Positions 8,389 through 15,853 of a stretch of DNA of 19,747 bases are shown here, in pieces; the stretch's first letter is position 1, and each line of letters begins with the position of its first letter. Source of the stretch: Bacteroidota bacterium (lineage in GTDB: Bacteria; Bacteroidota; Bacteroidia; Chitinophagales; Chitinophagaceae); the NCBI GenBank assembly GCA_023391895.1, contig JAEWAC010000380.1, forward strand, positions 1 through 19,747, in the 5' to 3' direction. The notes below the pieces were generated by a model that worked only from the letters and a program-made list of their open reading frames with translations, was not told the origin of the DNA and searched no databases. The translations under genes were made by a program, and so were the position numbers.

Positions 8389-9471
8389 TTACTCCTTCCA
8401 GGCATTTTGCAAAAAGCGCAGCCAGTTTTTGTACATGATGTTTTCAATGTCTTGCGGAGAATAGCCGCGCCGGCGAAACAGGTGGGGCAGCTTTTGCAAA
8501 TCGGCTATGGTTTCCAGGTCGTAGGGGCACTGCTCTTTACCAAAGGCGCCATCCAGGTCGGAGCCGATACCAATATGCAGGGCATTGCCGGCCAGCTGGC
8601 AAATATGGTCCATATGGTTGACCAGCACCTCCAGATTGCAATGCATAGCCTGTGGCGTGGATTGGCCCCTCACCCAGTTGGGCACCATCATCCAGGCGTC
8701 CAGGGCACCGCCCATAACAGCGCCTCTCTGTATCAACTCTTTTAATTGCTCATCACTGAACTGGCGGTTGTGGTTGACCAGGGCCCTTACATTATTATGA
8801 CTGGCCCATACAGGGCCGTTAAAATGGTCCATGGCCTCCCAAAAACTATCGTCGCACAAATGCGTGGCGTCTAAAATAATGTTCAGCCGCTCCATTTCCT
8901 TTAGCAAGGCTTTTCCTTTTTCTCCCATAAATCCTGTAGCATCGGTACCCTGGGCATAACGGCCTGGTCCGTAGTGGGCTGGTCCCACGGCCCGTAAACC
9001 GTACGCATAGGCTTTTTCCAGGTGCTGCAGGGTCACTAAGGAATCGGCACCTTCCAGGCTCAGGATGTATCCTACCGGCTTCCTCTCCCCTGGTGCATCT
9101 TCCATCCAAAGGGCTATGTGTTTTTCCAGGTCCTTTTTATTGGTAATCTGCACCATTTCACCTTCCTCTTCCATGGTTTTGTACCAGGCCAGCTGCCCTT
9201 GGGTTTGCGCCCAGGCTTGCTCCGGCGAGTGCCAGCCCGGCAACGGATTATCCGGCGCCACATACCGGGCAATTTGTGTGGCCACCACCAGTCCTACTTT
9301 TCCTTTGCGCAATTCCGGAAGTGAAACCGTGGCCCTGCCCCGGTCTGGCTTGTCTTTAAGTCCTTTTTCCCGCTCATTGATGGCCGCTACCGGCAGACGC
9401 AGATCGCGGTTCCACTCCAGGGCATTCATGCTCAGGTCCAGGTGGGCATCTATAGTAAATAAAGTATCCAT
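8389..9471 (-). CDS. Membrane-dipeptidase family zinc peptidase (M19, renal dipeptidase-like)
   Basis: This is a binuclear-zinc dipeptidase fold; family members cleave dipeptides and several bacterial ones accept a C-terminal D-residue. With the ATG at 9471 the protein has 360 residues. All expected metal ligands are seen: His10 and Asp12 (DAHLDL), bridging Glu140 (SLEGADS), His204 (ATHLCDD) and His225 (WASHNN), with catalytic-region Asp305 (GIGSDLDG). There is no signal peptide, so it should act in the cytoplasm. A TTG at 9504 would extend it into the upstream gene; the ATG four bases after that gene's TGA is the natural choice. As the last gene of a four-gene operon with a D-amino-acid-type PLP enzyme, it probably releases D-amino acids from imported dipeptides (inference). 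Confidence 0.92.
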   Translation of the reverse strand: MDTLFTIDAHLDLSMNALEWNRDLRLPVAAINEREKGLKDKPDRGRATVSLPELRKGKVGLVVATQIARYVAPDNPLPGWHSPEQAWAQTQGQLAWYKTMEEEGEMVQITNKKDLEKHIALWMEDAPGERKPVGYILSLEGADSLVTLQHLEKAYAYGLRAVGPAHYGPGRYAQGTDATGFMGEKGKALLKEMERLNIILDATHLCDDSFWEAMDHFNGPVWASHNNVRALVNHNRQFSDEQLKELIQRGAVMGGALDAWMMVPNWVRGQSTPQAMHCNLEVLVNHMDHICQLAGNALHIGIGSDLDGAFGKEQCPYDLETIADLQKLPHLFRRRGYSPQDIENIMYKNWLRFLQNAWKE

Positions 9472-9475
9472 TGGA

Positions 9476-10597
9476 TCAGGTATTGAGTTTTCGGTCACGG
9501 GCAATAATTTTCCATTCGCCGTTTATCCGGCCGTTTTCCACCACCAGGGCCCGCTCGTACTGGGCACAGGTAGGACAAATGTGAACGGGCAAGCCATACA
9601 AAACATCGCCTATTGGATAACCCTGTGGGCTACCGGCCTGCAGTACCAAATGCTCCTCGCTCTGGCCCACAGCTGTCAGTTCCGGTGCATTGAGAAAGAC
9701 CACGCGCCGGTTCAAGGGATTTTCCGGGGCAATTGATTTATGCCCCAGATCGGTACATAAAAGCTGGTCGCCCGGAAGCGAAATAACCCGGGTAAGCACC
9801 AGGGCTGCCGGCAGAAAGGGCTGCTCGGAGTATTGCTGGTAACCGGCATCCCAAAAAATAAAAGTGCCCGGACTGCATTCCACCTCTTTTCTTTTGGCAT
9901 AAATGGGAAAAGTGGGCGAACCACCTGCAATTATTAACGGCGCCGGCACACCCGCTTTCACCAGCCTCTCTTTCAGGGCTTCCACCGGTGCAAAAGCAGC
10001 CTCGCACCGGCTGGTTCGGACCGCCAGATCAGCCTCATTAATATGGCCGTCATATACATGCAAACCTACCGGGCGAATGCCGGGCAGGTGCAGGCACTGC
10101 TGGTACAATTCATAAGCTATATCAGGAGTAACACCCGTTCGGTTCATGCCTACATTTATATCCACAACCACTTCTACTTGCAGGTTTTCCCGCACCGCAC
10201 TTTCCGATAACTGTTGCGCCGCCCTTCCATCATCCACAAGGCAGGAAAATTTTGTGGCCGGATAAACATGGGCCAGGGAAAGCAGCCGCTGCACTTTGGG
10301 CCCCACCGGCTGATAAGCCAGCAACACATCGGGAGCACCGGTTTGCGCCAGCATTTCTGCCTCCGCAATGGTAGCACACTTGAACTTGCGGATACCGGCC
10401 TCCATCATCAGCCGGGTACCTTCTCTGGTTTTGTGTGTTTTTACATGAGGCCGCAGCCGCTGCACATCATCGATGCTGTTAATCAGTTGGGCAATATTGC
10501 TTTTTACCCGGTCCAGGTACACCACCAGGGCGGGCGTATCCACCTGCTCCAGGTCTTGGATGTGGTACCAGTCTTCTTTATTATAATTGGAGTCCAT
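9476..10597 (-). CDS. Fold-type III PLP enzyme, probable zinc-dependent D-serine dehydratase (DSD1/D-threonine aldolase family)
   Basis: The enzyme has an alanine-racemase-like barrel of 373 residues with a C-terminal metal site. The PLP lysine is probably Lys53 in LRPHVKTHK. Near the end VHICPTC gives His339 and Cys341. To my knowledge the family splits here: eukaryotic D-serine dehydratase binds zinc through HxC, while D-threonine aldolase binds a divalent metal through HxD. The HxC therefore favours dehydration of D-serine (or D-threonine) to pyruvate (or 2-oxobutyrate) and ammonia. I start at ATG 10597 (MDSNYNKEDWYHIQ), not at longer frames that overlap RidA. The start codon lies in a 14-bp palindrome (10591-10604). 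RidA is 19 bases upstream and the dipeptidase starts four bases downstream. Confidence 0.88.
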   Translation of the reverse strand: MDSNYNKEDWYHIQDLEQVDTPALVVYLDRVKSNIAQLINSIDDVQRLRPHVKTHKTREGTRLMMEAGIRKFKCATIAEAEMLAQTGAPDVLLAYQPVGPKVQRLLSLAHVYPATKFSCLVDDGRAAQQLSESAVRENLQVEVVVDINVGMNRTGVTPDIAYELYQQCLHLPGIRPVGLHVYDGHINEADLAVRTSRCEAAFAPVEALKERLVKAGVPAPLIIAGGSPTFPIYAKRKEVECSPGTFIFWDAGYQQYSEQPFLPAALVLTRVISLPGDQLLCTDLGHKSIAPENPLNRRVVFLNAPELTAVGQSEEHLVLQAGSPQGYPIGDVLYGLPVHICPTCAQYERALVVENGRINGEWKIIARDRKLNT

Positions 10598-10604
10598 ATG
10601 GACT
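10591..10604. promoter_or_regulatory. 14-bp perfect palindrome over the start codon of the PLP enzyme gene
   Basis: AGTCCATATGGACT is a perfect palindrome and contains the ATG at 10597 (read on the minus strand). It could be an operator or a short RNA stem hiding the start codon. One 14-mer palindrome is expected by chance about once per 16 kb, so this alone is weak evidence. Confidence 0.3.
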
Positions 10605-10610
10605 TTTGAA
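10596..10610 (+). repeat. Intergenic 15-mer motif, copy 3
   Basis: This reads ATATGGACTTTTGAA, the same as copy 2 at 489-503, and lies in the short junction between the RidA stop and the PLP enzyme start. Confidence 0.45.
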
Positions 10611-10616
10611 AGCGTT

Positions 10617-11090
10617 TTAGTGTAATTCAAACAGAGCTTCAATCTCCACCGGTATATTATCGGGCAACGAGCCAAAACCTACCGCACTACGCACTCCAAC
10701 ACCATTTTCCTCGCCCCATACCTGGGCAAACAACTCGCTGCAGCCATTGATCACGTAGGGATGTTTTTCAAACTCCGGCACACAGTTGACCATGCCCAAC
10801 ACTTTAATCACCCGCTTGACCCGGTCCAGGCTGCCGAGATTGGCCCTGATGGTAGCTAAGATAGCCAAACCCACCTGCCGGGCTGCCAGCTTGCCCGCTT
10901 CCATATCCATATCCCTGCCGATCCGGCCCCGGATCAGGCTTTTATCGTTTTGTACCGTTCCATGTCCGGACACGTACAAATGGTTACCCACTACAAGGCA
11001 CGGCTTGTACACCCCTAAAGGCGCCGGTGCCGGCGGCAGCGATAATCCTAATTGGGCAAAACGTTGTTCCGGAGATAATTGTTCCTGCAT
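10617..11090 (-). CDS. RidA/YjgF-family enamine/imine deaminase
   Basis: RidA proteins hydrolyse reactive enamine/imine products of PLP enzymes such as serine/threonine dehydratases, preventing 2-aminoacrylate damage. From ATG 11090 (MQEQLSPEQRFAQLG) the protein has 157 residues, longer than the roughly 130 of classical RidA because of an N-terminal extension. The key arginine is kept as Arg134 in GVGVRSAVGFGSLP, followed by VEIEALFEL, which matches the classical active-site tail. Longer frames upstream would run into the permease gene. It sits 13 bases after the permease stop and 19 bases before the PLP enzyme start. That position fits a role in draining the enamine made by a D-serine dehydratase (inference). 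Confidence 0.92.
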   Translation of the reverse strand: MQEQLSPEQRFAQLGLSLPPAPAPLGVYKPCLVVGNHLYVSGHGTVQNDKSLIRGRIGRDMDMEAGKLAARQVGLAILATIRANLGSLDRVKRVIKVLGMVNCVPEFEKHPYVINGCSELFAQVWGEENGVGVRSAVGFGSLPDNIPVEIEALFELH

Positions 11091-11103
11091 ATGCAATTTT
11101 GTT

Positions 11104-12411
11104 TTATATAAAAAAATCCAGCAGCAGCACACCCGCCAGGCCAAGAATAGAAACAATGGATTCCATCAGCGACCAGGAGCGAAGCGTGTCTTTGATGCTC
11201 AGGTTAAAGTATTCTTTAAAGAGCCAGAAGCCCGAGTCGTTCACATGAGAAAACATCAAACTACCCGCGCCAATGGAAAGCACCATCAGGTTGGGATTGA
11301 CCGACATCTGCAACAGTAAAGGCTGTATGATGCCAGCGGCCGTAAACCCCGCCACGGTGGCAGAGCCTACCGCCACCCGGATGACCGCCGCTATAAACCA
11401 TCCTAAAAACAGGGGCGGCAGGGACATGTTCTGCAGGTTATCGGCAATGATCTGACTCACGCCGCTATCCACCAAGATCTGCTTCAAAGCGCCGGCACCA
11501 CCAATCACCAGCAGTATCAGGGCTATTTCCTTAATGGCTTCACCATAGGTGGTCATGATCTCTTTGAGGCTTCTACCCTGCCGGGTACCTAATGTATAAG
11601 TTCCCACCACCAGGGCGATCAGCATAACAATGGTAGGCTGCGATAAAAAAGAAATGGTATCCTGGTAGCGTACCGGCACCACAAATGGCAGCACCGCTGT
11701 GATCATTAACAGCACCACCGGGAAAAGGGCGGCAAAAAAACTACTGAAAACACTTGGCAACTGGGCGGTTGGCAGGTGCGCCGGCTGAAAAATTTCCAGT
11801 GGCGTGGATACAAGGCCCTTGAGCGTTTTGGCAAACAAAGGTCCGGCTACAATAATGGTAGGAATGGCGATCAAAATGCCATAAAACAAGGTAGCGCCCA
11901 GGCTGCCGCCAAACTGTATGACCAAAGCAGAAGGCGCCGGGTGCGGCGGCAAAAAACCAAAAGAAACCGACAAGGCCGCCAGCATGGGCAAACCCGTATA
12001 AACGGCGGGCAATTTATACTGATAAACAATGGAAAAAATCAACGGCACCATCAACACAAAGCCGGTACCATAAAACAGGGGCAAACCAATAATAAAACCC
12101 GCCAGCGCCAAGGCCCATTGCACGTTCTTCAACCCGGTTTTTTTTATGATAGATGAGGCGATCTGCTGGGCCGCACCACTATCGGCAATGAGTTTGCCCA
12201 ACATAGCCCCCAGCACAATAATACTGACAATGGAACCCAGGGTATCACCAATGCCTTTTTCTACCGATTTGGTAACCTGGTCAATGGGAACCCCCAGCAG
12301 CAAACCGGCTGCCACCGCTATCACCAAAAAAGCCAAAAAAGGATTCACCTTGAAAACAGCAATCATTACAACCAGGCATACCAGTGCCAGGAAAACTATC
12401 AGTAAGGTCAT
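11104..12411 (-). CDS. GntP-family permease (gluconate or D-serine type)
   Basis: This is an inner-membrane proton symporter of the GntP family, 435 residues and about 12 hydrophobic segments. Sequence features include a first helix at residues 2-20, FIIGLPLFYGTGFVLMVPL and LPPHPAPSALVIQFG in the first half, and VGSATVAGFTAAGI and FSHVNDSGFWLFKEYF in the second, all typical of the family. Members carry gluconate, fructuronate or D-serine (DsdX). Here there is no gluconate kinase or dehydratase beside it. The partners are a D-serine-dehydratase-like enzyme, RidA and a dipeptidase, so a D-amino acid or related hydroxy acid is the likelier cargo (inference). It is the first gene of the operon, and the promoter should lie in 12412-12773. 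Confidence 0.9.
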   Translation of the reverse strand: MTLLIVFLALVCLVVMIAVFKVNPFLAFLVIAVAAGLLLGVPIDQVTKSVEKGIGDTLGSIVSIIVLGAMLGKLIADSGAAQQIASSIIKKTGLKNVQWALALAGFIIGLPLFYGTGFVLMVPLIFSIVYQYKLPAVYTGLPMLAALSVSFGFLPPHPAPSALVIQFGGSLGATLFYGILIAIPTIIVAGPLFAKTLKGLVSTPLEIFQPAHLPTAQLPSVFSSFFAALFPVVLLMITAVLPFVVPVRYQDTISFLSQPTIVMLIALVVGTYTLGTRQGRSLKEIMTTYGEAIKEIALILLVIGGAGALKQILVDSGVSQIIADNLQNMSLPPLFLGWFIAAVIRVAVGSATVAGFTAAGIIQPLLLQMSVNPNLMVLSIGAGSLMFSHVNDSGFWLFKEYFNLSIKDTLRSWSLMESIVSILGLAGVLLLDFFI

Positions 12412-12517
12412 GGTGCTACTTTAGTCCAGTTTAACATTCGGCAATAAGATAAAGAATAATTGAAGATACTGCATTGTAAAAAACCAGGTCATCAGCATAA
12501 ATGCTCTTTCATCTACC

Positions 12518-12529
12518 AGGTACGTACCT
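12518..12529. promoter_or_regulatory. 12-bp palindrome upstream of the permease operon
   Basis: AGGTACGTACCT lies 107 bases upstream of the permease start. It could be an operator, but several 12-bp palindromes are expected by chance in a window this size. Confidence 0.25.
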
Positions 12530-12629
12530 TAACTTTCTGTGCACGGATGGCAATAGCAGTCAATGAAAACCCTTTTGCAGCAAGATTTCTTTTTAAATAA
12601 TCAACCGGTCTGAACTTTGATTTTAGAAC

Positions 12630-12644
12630 ATATGGGGTTTTGAA
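12630..12644 (+). repeat. Intergenic 15-mer motif, copy 4 (reference)
   Basis: This is ATATGGGGTTTTGAA, the copy that best represents the family. It is intergenic, 97 bases from an inverted copy at 12741. Confidence 0.5.
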
Positions 12645-12740
12645 GTAAATGAGCCTGACCGAAACCGTAAAAACATTAATTGAACACAAATATCAAAAAA
12701 CACAACGGAGCTTACTTCTTCATGCACCAGCTTTAATACA

Positions 12741-12755
12741 TTCAAAACCCTATAT
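12741..12755 (-). repeat. Intergenic 15-mer motif, copy 5
   Basis: On the minus strand this reads ATATAGGGTTTTGAA, one mismatch from the reference. It lies 19 bases past the stop codon of the serine hydrolase gene. Confidence 0.5.
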
Positions 12756-12773
12756 CTGACAAAATCCTATTCT

Positions 12774-14162
12774 TTAATGAATGGAGCTGATGATTTCTTT
12801 CAAAAATTGGTCGGCGCCATAATCACCGCTCCTGGTCAGGCCCAGCCGCACCACCACCAGCTTTTTCGATGGGATAATGAAGACGTCCTGGCCTTCAAAA
12901 CCGGAAGCATAAAACATGTCTGCGGGTACGCTGGGAAAAGGTCGGCTAGTGGGATCATCGGGCCGGCCGGCATTCAGCCAGAACTGAAAACCGTATTGTC
13001 CTTCAGTAGCCGCGGGCGCCGGCGTCGTGCTTTGCTTTACCCACCCTTCCGGCAGCAGGCGCTCCTGGTTGCACATCCCATCGTTTAAATACAGCAAGCC
13101 AAACCGGGCCCAATCCCGGGCAGTGGCAAAGCAATAAGAAGAGCCTACAAAGGTTCCTGAGGCATCCGGCTCCATCATGGCACTGTACATGCCCAACTTG
13201 TACAACAACTGTTCGTAAGGAAAAGCGTGATACCCTTCTTCCCCTACAGCGTGACGAATGATCCTGGACAAAATGTTGCTGTTTCCGCTGGAGTAGTTAA
13301 AGAAAGTGCCGGGGCTATCTTTCAAGGCGTGGTCAGCGGCATAAGCTCCCATATCGGCCCGCTGAAACAGCATAATGGTAGCGTCGGTACTTTTGGAATA
13401 ATTTTCTTCAAACTGCAACCCACTGCTTTGCTGCAACAACTGTTTCACCGTAATGGCCCGGCGCGGATCGTTTTCGCTTTGCCATTCCGGTACAGGGGCC
13501 GGCGCCTCTATATCCAGCTTGTTTTGTTTTACCAATAGGCCAATCAATGCTCCGGTAATACTTTTGGTCATACTCCACCCGGTCAGCCGTGTATCTTTGG
13601 TAAAGCCGGGTGCATACCGTTCAGCAATCAGCTGGCCATCATGTACCACCACCACGGCTCGTGTGTAAACAGGATCGGCAGTATCTTTTTCCCGGAAGCT
13701 GTTGTCCAGGGCTGCTTCCAGTCTTTTTTTATCAATAAAGTGCGGCAAGGTGTCAACCATTCTATTACCCATGGGCCAGGGCAGGCTATCTGCTGTTTCG
13801 CAGGGTGCTGCCGCCAGCCGGAACTGCTGTTCCTTTACTTTTTCTTCTGGCCATTCGCTGATCAGGGTAGCCCCCAGGCCTTTTCTGTAAATCGCTTTTC
13901 GTACCGCCATGCCTAAAATAGAAGCGGTAACTGAGGAGTCCTGGTAATTGACCTGGTACTTCACCAGGTTGAGGGGCATAAAACTCAGCTCGCGGGCTTT
14001 TACATCTGCCTCTTTTCGACCGGCTACAAAAACAGACGAGCACAATACTTTAGCACCATAGCCCGCCGCTATGGGAAAAGAAACCCAGCAATAACGAATG
14101 CCATAAGCCACCACTCCGAAAATTAAAAGCGTAAAGCCCCCTTTGATGATTGTTGTTACCAT
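12774..14162 (-). CDS. Membrane-anchored serine hydrolase, beta-lactamase/NylB-like (S12 family)
   Basis: This is a penicillin-binding-protein-fold serine hydrolase of 462 residues. An N-terminal hydrophobic helix (about 6-28) should anchor it with the enzyme outside the inner membrane. The nucleophile motif is S197-M-T-K200 in LTGWSMTKSITGALIGLL, and Tyr290 in FFNYSSGNSNIL is the catalytic tyrosine. The KTG box is replaced by ASGFEGQ (419-425). This pattern is like 6-aminohexanoate-dimer hydrolases and esterases rather than true class C beta-lactamases. Natural substrates of such proteins are mostly unknown; amides, esters or D-peptides are possible. It is on the same strand as the D-amino-acid operon but separated by 362 bases and so probably has its own promoter. 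Confidence 0.9.
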   Translation of the reverse strand: MVTTIIKGGFTLLIFGVVAYGIRYCWVSFPIAAGYGAKVLCSSVFVAGRKEADVKARELSFMPLNLVKYQVNYQDSSVTASILGMAVRKAIYRKGLGATLISEWPEEKVKEQQFRLAAAPCETADSLPWPMGNRMVDTLPHFIDKKRLEAALDNSFREKDTADPVYTRAVVVVHDGQLIAERYAPGFTKDTRLTGWSMTKSITGALIGLLVKQNKLDIEAPAPVPEWQSENDPRRAITVKQLLQQSSGLQFEENYSKSTDATIMLFQRADMGAYAADHALKDSPGTFFNYSSGNSNILSRIIRHAVGEEGYHAFPYEQLLYKLGMYSAMMEPDASGTFVGSSYCFATARDWARFGLLYLNDGMCNQERLLPEGWVKQSTTPAPAATEGQYGFQFWLNAGRPDDPTSRPFPSVPADMFYASGFEGQDVFIIPSKKLVVVRLGLTRSGDYGADQFLKEIISSIH

Positions 14163-14184
14163 GCGTAAAAGATTGCAAAAAAGC

Positions 14185-14302
14185 CAGTTTAAACTGAATG
14201 CCTAACTCCGGTATCCTCTTTATAAATTTAATGGGAATCCTATGATCTAAAAACAGAAAGTTCAACCCGGCACCGTATGGCTTTTTAAAAGAAATTTCTT
14301 TT
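14185..14302. promoter_or_regulatory. Two palindromes in the divergent promoter region
   Basis: CAGTTTAAACTG (14185-14196) and AAAAGAAATTTCTTTT (14287-14302) are perfect palindromes between the divergent serine hydrolase gene (-) and the small-protein gene (+). The 16-mer is less likely to be chance than the 12-mer. Either could be an operator. Confidence 0.3.
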
Positions 14303-14371
14303 TAGGTCCAAATGAACAGCGAAAGCATGCAGTTACTAACTTTAGAAAAAGTATTTTCTTAAAATTGGCTT

Positions 14372-14608
14372 ATGACGCTCCAGTTTCCTTTTTCCTTTGA
14401 GCTTAAAGACAGAACCCGCGTGATGGTTAAACAACTTAGCGAAGATTCCTATGAATTTCACCTGACCAGGCTGAACAGCGAAAAGCACAATTTTATCTGG
14501 CACCAGGCTACCGGGGAAATTGAGGAAGCTTACGAAACCCGCTTTGACCAATGGCAACTGGAAGCCGTTGACCTTTTCAAAAAGATGCTTTCCACAAACG
14601 GGCAATAA
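14372..14608 (+). CDS. Small protein of unknown function (78 aa)
   Basis: I do not recognise a family. The protein is soluble, with no signal peptide or membrane segment. It starts MTLQFPFSFELKDRTRVMV and looks like a small beta-rich domain (alternating FSFEL, RVMVKQL, YEFHLTRL, HNFIWHQ) ending in a helix (QWQLEAVDLFKKML). The frame is preferred to the overlapping minus-strand frame (14342-14605) because it has a clean start, alternating beta-strand character and normal amino-acid use, whereas the minus frame has no clear structure. It stands alone, divergent from the serine hydrolase gene. A degenerate -7 (TAACTTTA at 14337-14344) lies 27 bases upstream. Confidence 0.6.
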   Translation: MTLQFPFSFELKDRTRVMVKQLSEDSYEFHLTRLNSEKHNFIWHQATGEIEEAYETRFDQWQLEAVDLFKKMLSTNGQ

Positions 14609-14616
14609 TATTTTCT

Positions 14617-14631
14617 TTCAAAAACCCATAT
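14617..14631 (-). repeat. Intergenic 15-mer motif, copy 6
   Basis: On the minus strand this reads ATATGGGTTTTTGAA, one mismatch from the reference. It lies eight bases past the stop codon of the 78-residue protein. Confidence 0.5.
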
Positions 14632-14656
14632 TACGCCTATCACACACTCTTGCAAA

Positions 14657-14689
14657 CAAAAAAAAATAAAGCCACCCAAAAGGTGGCTT
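14657..14689 (-). terminator. Intrinsic terminator of the outer-membrane barrel gene
   Basis: On the minus strand an 8-bp perfect stem (AAGCCACC/GGTGGCTT, 5-base loop, 14689-14669) is followed by a T-rich tail (TTTATTTTTTTTT-like, to 14657). It lies 22 bases after the stop codon of the barrel protein gene. Confidence 0.9.
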
Positions 14690-14710
14690 CCATAAAGTCT
14701 ATATAAGGTT

Positions 14711-15376
14711 TTAAAAACTCATACCGATACCCACTTTAAAAGACCGGTTGTAGGAGTTGATGTTTTGGTTGGCATCTACCCTGGACAACCCATGGTCGTA
14801 AGCGGCCATTACGTTAATGCCATTGTTAAACTGGTAGCCAATACCACCGGTAAGACCGGCATCCCAACGGTTAAACTGTTGGGTGGCATCCATGGTGCGG
14901 TTCAAGAGGTTAAAACCCATTACACCCGCTGTTGTACGCAAATCGGCCTGCACCAGGTAAGAAACCTGGGGACCTGCAAACACCTGCAATCCACCCAGGT
15001 TGGCTTTGAGCAAAACAGGCAGATCAATATACTGGGCATTTAATTTCGCCTTGGCATTGGCAGCTAAAAAATCCGCATTTTTAAAGCTAAAATCACCCCT
15101 CATCTCATAACCTTTCTGGGCGTAATACAAAGCCGGTTCCACCGAAAAGTTTTCACTGACAGGTATGGTGACATAGGTTCCCGCAAAGAACCCGGTGCGG
15201 TTTTGCGTAGCAACTTTGCCGTTGGTAAATTCAAGCAGGCTGTTCAGATTATTTACCGCATCGCCTTTCAGGCTGGCGGAAGAAAGACCACCGCGTATGC
15301 CGAACGAAGGCTTTACCTGCGCCATGGCCAACGTAGAAACAATAAGAGCGACCAGGAGTAAAGAATGTTTTTTCAT
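14711..15376 (-). CDS. Outer-membrane beta-barrel protein (OMP_b-brl_2 / porin-like)
   Basis: This is a small outer-membrane barrel of 221 residues. It has a signal peptide MKKHSLLLVALIVSTLAMAQ (cleavage after AMA or AMAQ) and alternating hydrophobic strands, for example FSVEPALYYAQKGYEM, YIDLPVLLKANLG and LQVFAGPQVSYLV. A final strand ends in phenylalanine (SFKVGIGMSF), the usual C-terminal signal for barrel assembly. The N-terminal GIRGGLS motif is typical of the Bacteroidetes PorT/OMP_b-brl_2 group. It has its own terminator and no operon partner. Cargo or role is unknown; many relatives are structural or of unassigned function. Confidence 0.9.
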   Translation of the reverse strand: MKKHSLLLVALIVSTLAMAQVKPSFGIRGGLSSASLKGDAVNNLNSLLEFTNGKVATQNRTGFFAGTYVTIPVSENFSVEPALYYAQKGYEMRGDFSFKNADFLAANAKAKLNAQYIDLPVLLKANLGGLQVFAGPQVSYLVQADLRTTAGVMGFNLLNRTMDATQQFNRWDAGLTGGIGYQFNNGINVMAAYDHGLSRVDANQNINSYNRSFKVGIGMSF

Positions 15377-15671
15377 ATGAAGGCGGAACAGGATTTTAAA
15401 GCAGTTCCAGTTAATCAGAAAGAAAACCGGTGCCTAAGATTAATGCCCGTTTTACAAGTTTTTGTTAAAGCAAAAAACCGGCAGATCAGAAGAATAAACC
15501 GTCTAGCCGTAAGCTGCCCGATGGGTGGGCAAACCAAACACCAGCGGCAACAGCACAAGGGTTAAAAATGGAATGGTTTTACCCCCCCATGCGGCAGCGT
15601 TAAAAACAAGATTAAAATACCTGCAGGAAAAGGATCGAAAAGAATAGGCGGCAGAAAGATAATGTCCCTGC

Positions 15672-15720
15672 AATCAGAAGAAAGTTGAAATCCCATTACT
15701 GAAACCGGCTGACCGGCGTA
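15672..15720 (+). repeat. About 50-base interspersed repeat, copy 1
   Basis: This matches 17941-17991 in the same orientation. The first 19 bases differ once, and the last 27 (from CATTACTGAA to GGCGTA) differ four times, with a short indel between. It is intergenic. Function is unknown; the only other copy lies beside another RNA-binding protein gene. Confidence 0.7.
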
Positions 15721-15745
15721 AGGGCTAAAGAAGAAGCAATATCAA

Positions 15746-15798
15746 GTTTTTCTTGCAAAATTCCGTTTCTATTGAGGCAGAACCATTGCAAGAAAAAC
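15746..15798. repeat. 13-bp perfect inverted repeat
   Basis: GTTTTTCTTGCAA (15746-15758) and TTGCAAGAAAAAC (15786-15798) are exact reverse complements around 27 bases. It may be a hairpin in a 3' untranslated region or small RNA, or the ends of a tiny mobile element. It is unlikely by chance at this spacing. Confidence 0.6.
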
Positions 15799-15806
15799 AT
15801 ACTATT

Positions 15807-15850
15807 AACAGGCCTTTTTCAAAAGGCTGACCGTAGGCCAAAAGCCTGTT
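15807..15850. terminator. Hairpin past the cold-shock gene, possible terminator
   Basis: AACAGGC (15807-15813) pairs with GCCTGTT (15844-15850), extended by TTTT/AAAA after one bulged base, with a smaller GGC/GCC stem inside. On the plus strand it is followed by TTTA, so it could end a plus-strand RNA. On the minus strand it lies 30 bases past the cold-shock stop but lacks a good T-run. Confidence 0.45.
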
Positions 15851-15853
15851 TTT

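Larger units (their letters stand above)
12412..12773. other. Gene-free stretch with the operon promoter
   Basis: No coding frame is seen. It must contain the promoter of the permease operon, but no clean TAnnTTTG was found. It holds a 12-bp palindrome at 12518-12529 (AGGTACGTACCT) and two copies of the 15-mer family in inverted orientation (12630-12644 and 12741-12755), the second close to the end of the serine hydrolase gene. Confidence 0.55.

Noticed and set aside
12774..14162. A true antibiotic-resistance class C beta-lactamase
   Set aside because: The KTG box is absent, and the membrane anchor and sequence pattern fit NylB-like or esterase-like hydrolases better.
14342..14605. Minus-strand 87-codon frame over the 78-residue gene
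   Set aside because: It has poorer composition, no upstream signal and no structure; the plus frame is better.
15365..15565. Plus-strand 66-codon frame upstream of the barrel gene
   Set aside because: It starts inside the barrel gene's signal peptide region and has random composition.
15672..15850. A miniature transposon bounded by inverted repeats
   Set aside because: The 13-bp arms enclose only 27 bases and I see no target-site duplication; a hairpin is simpler.
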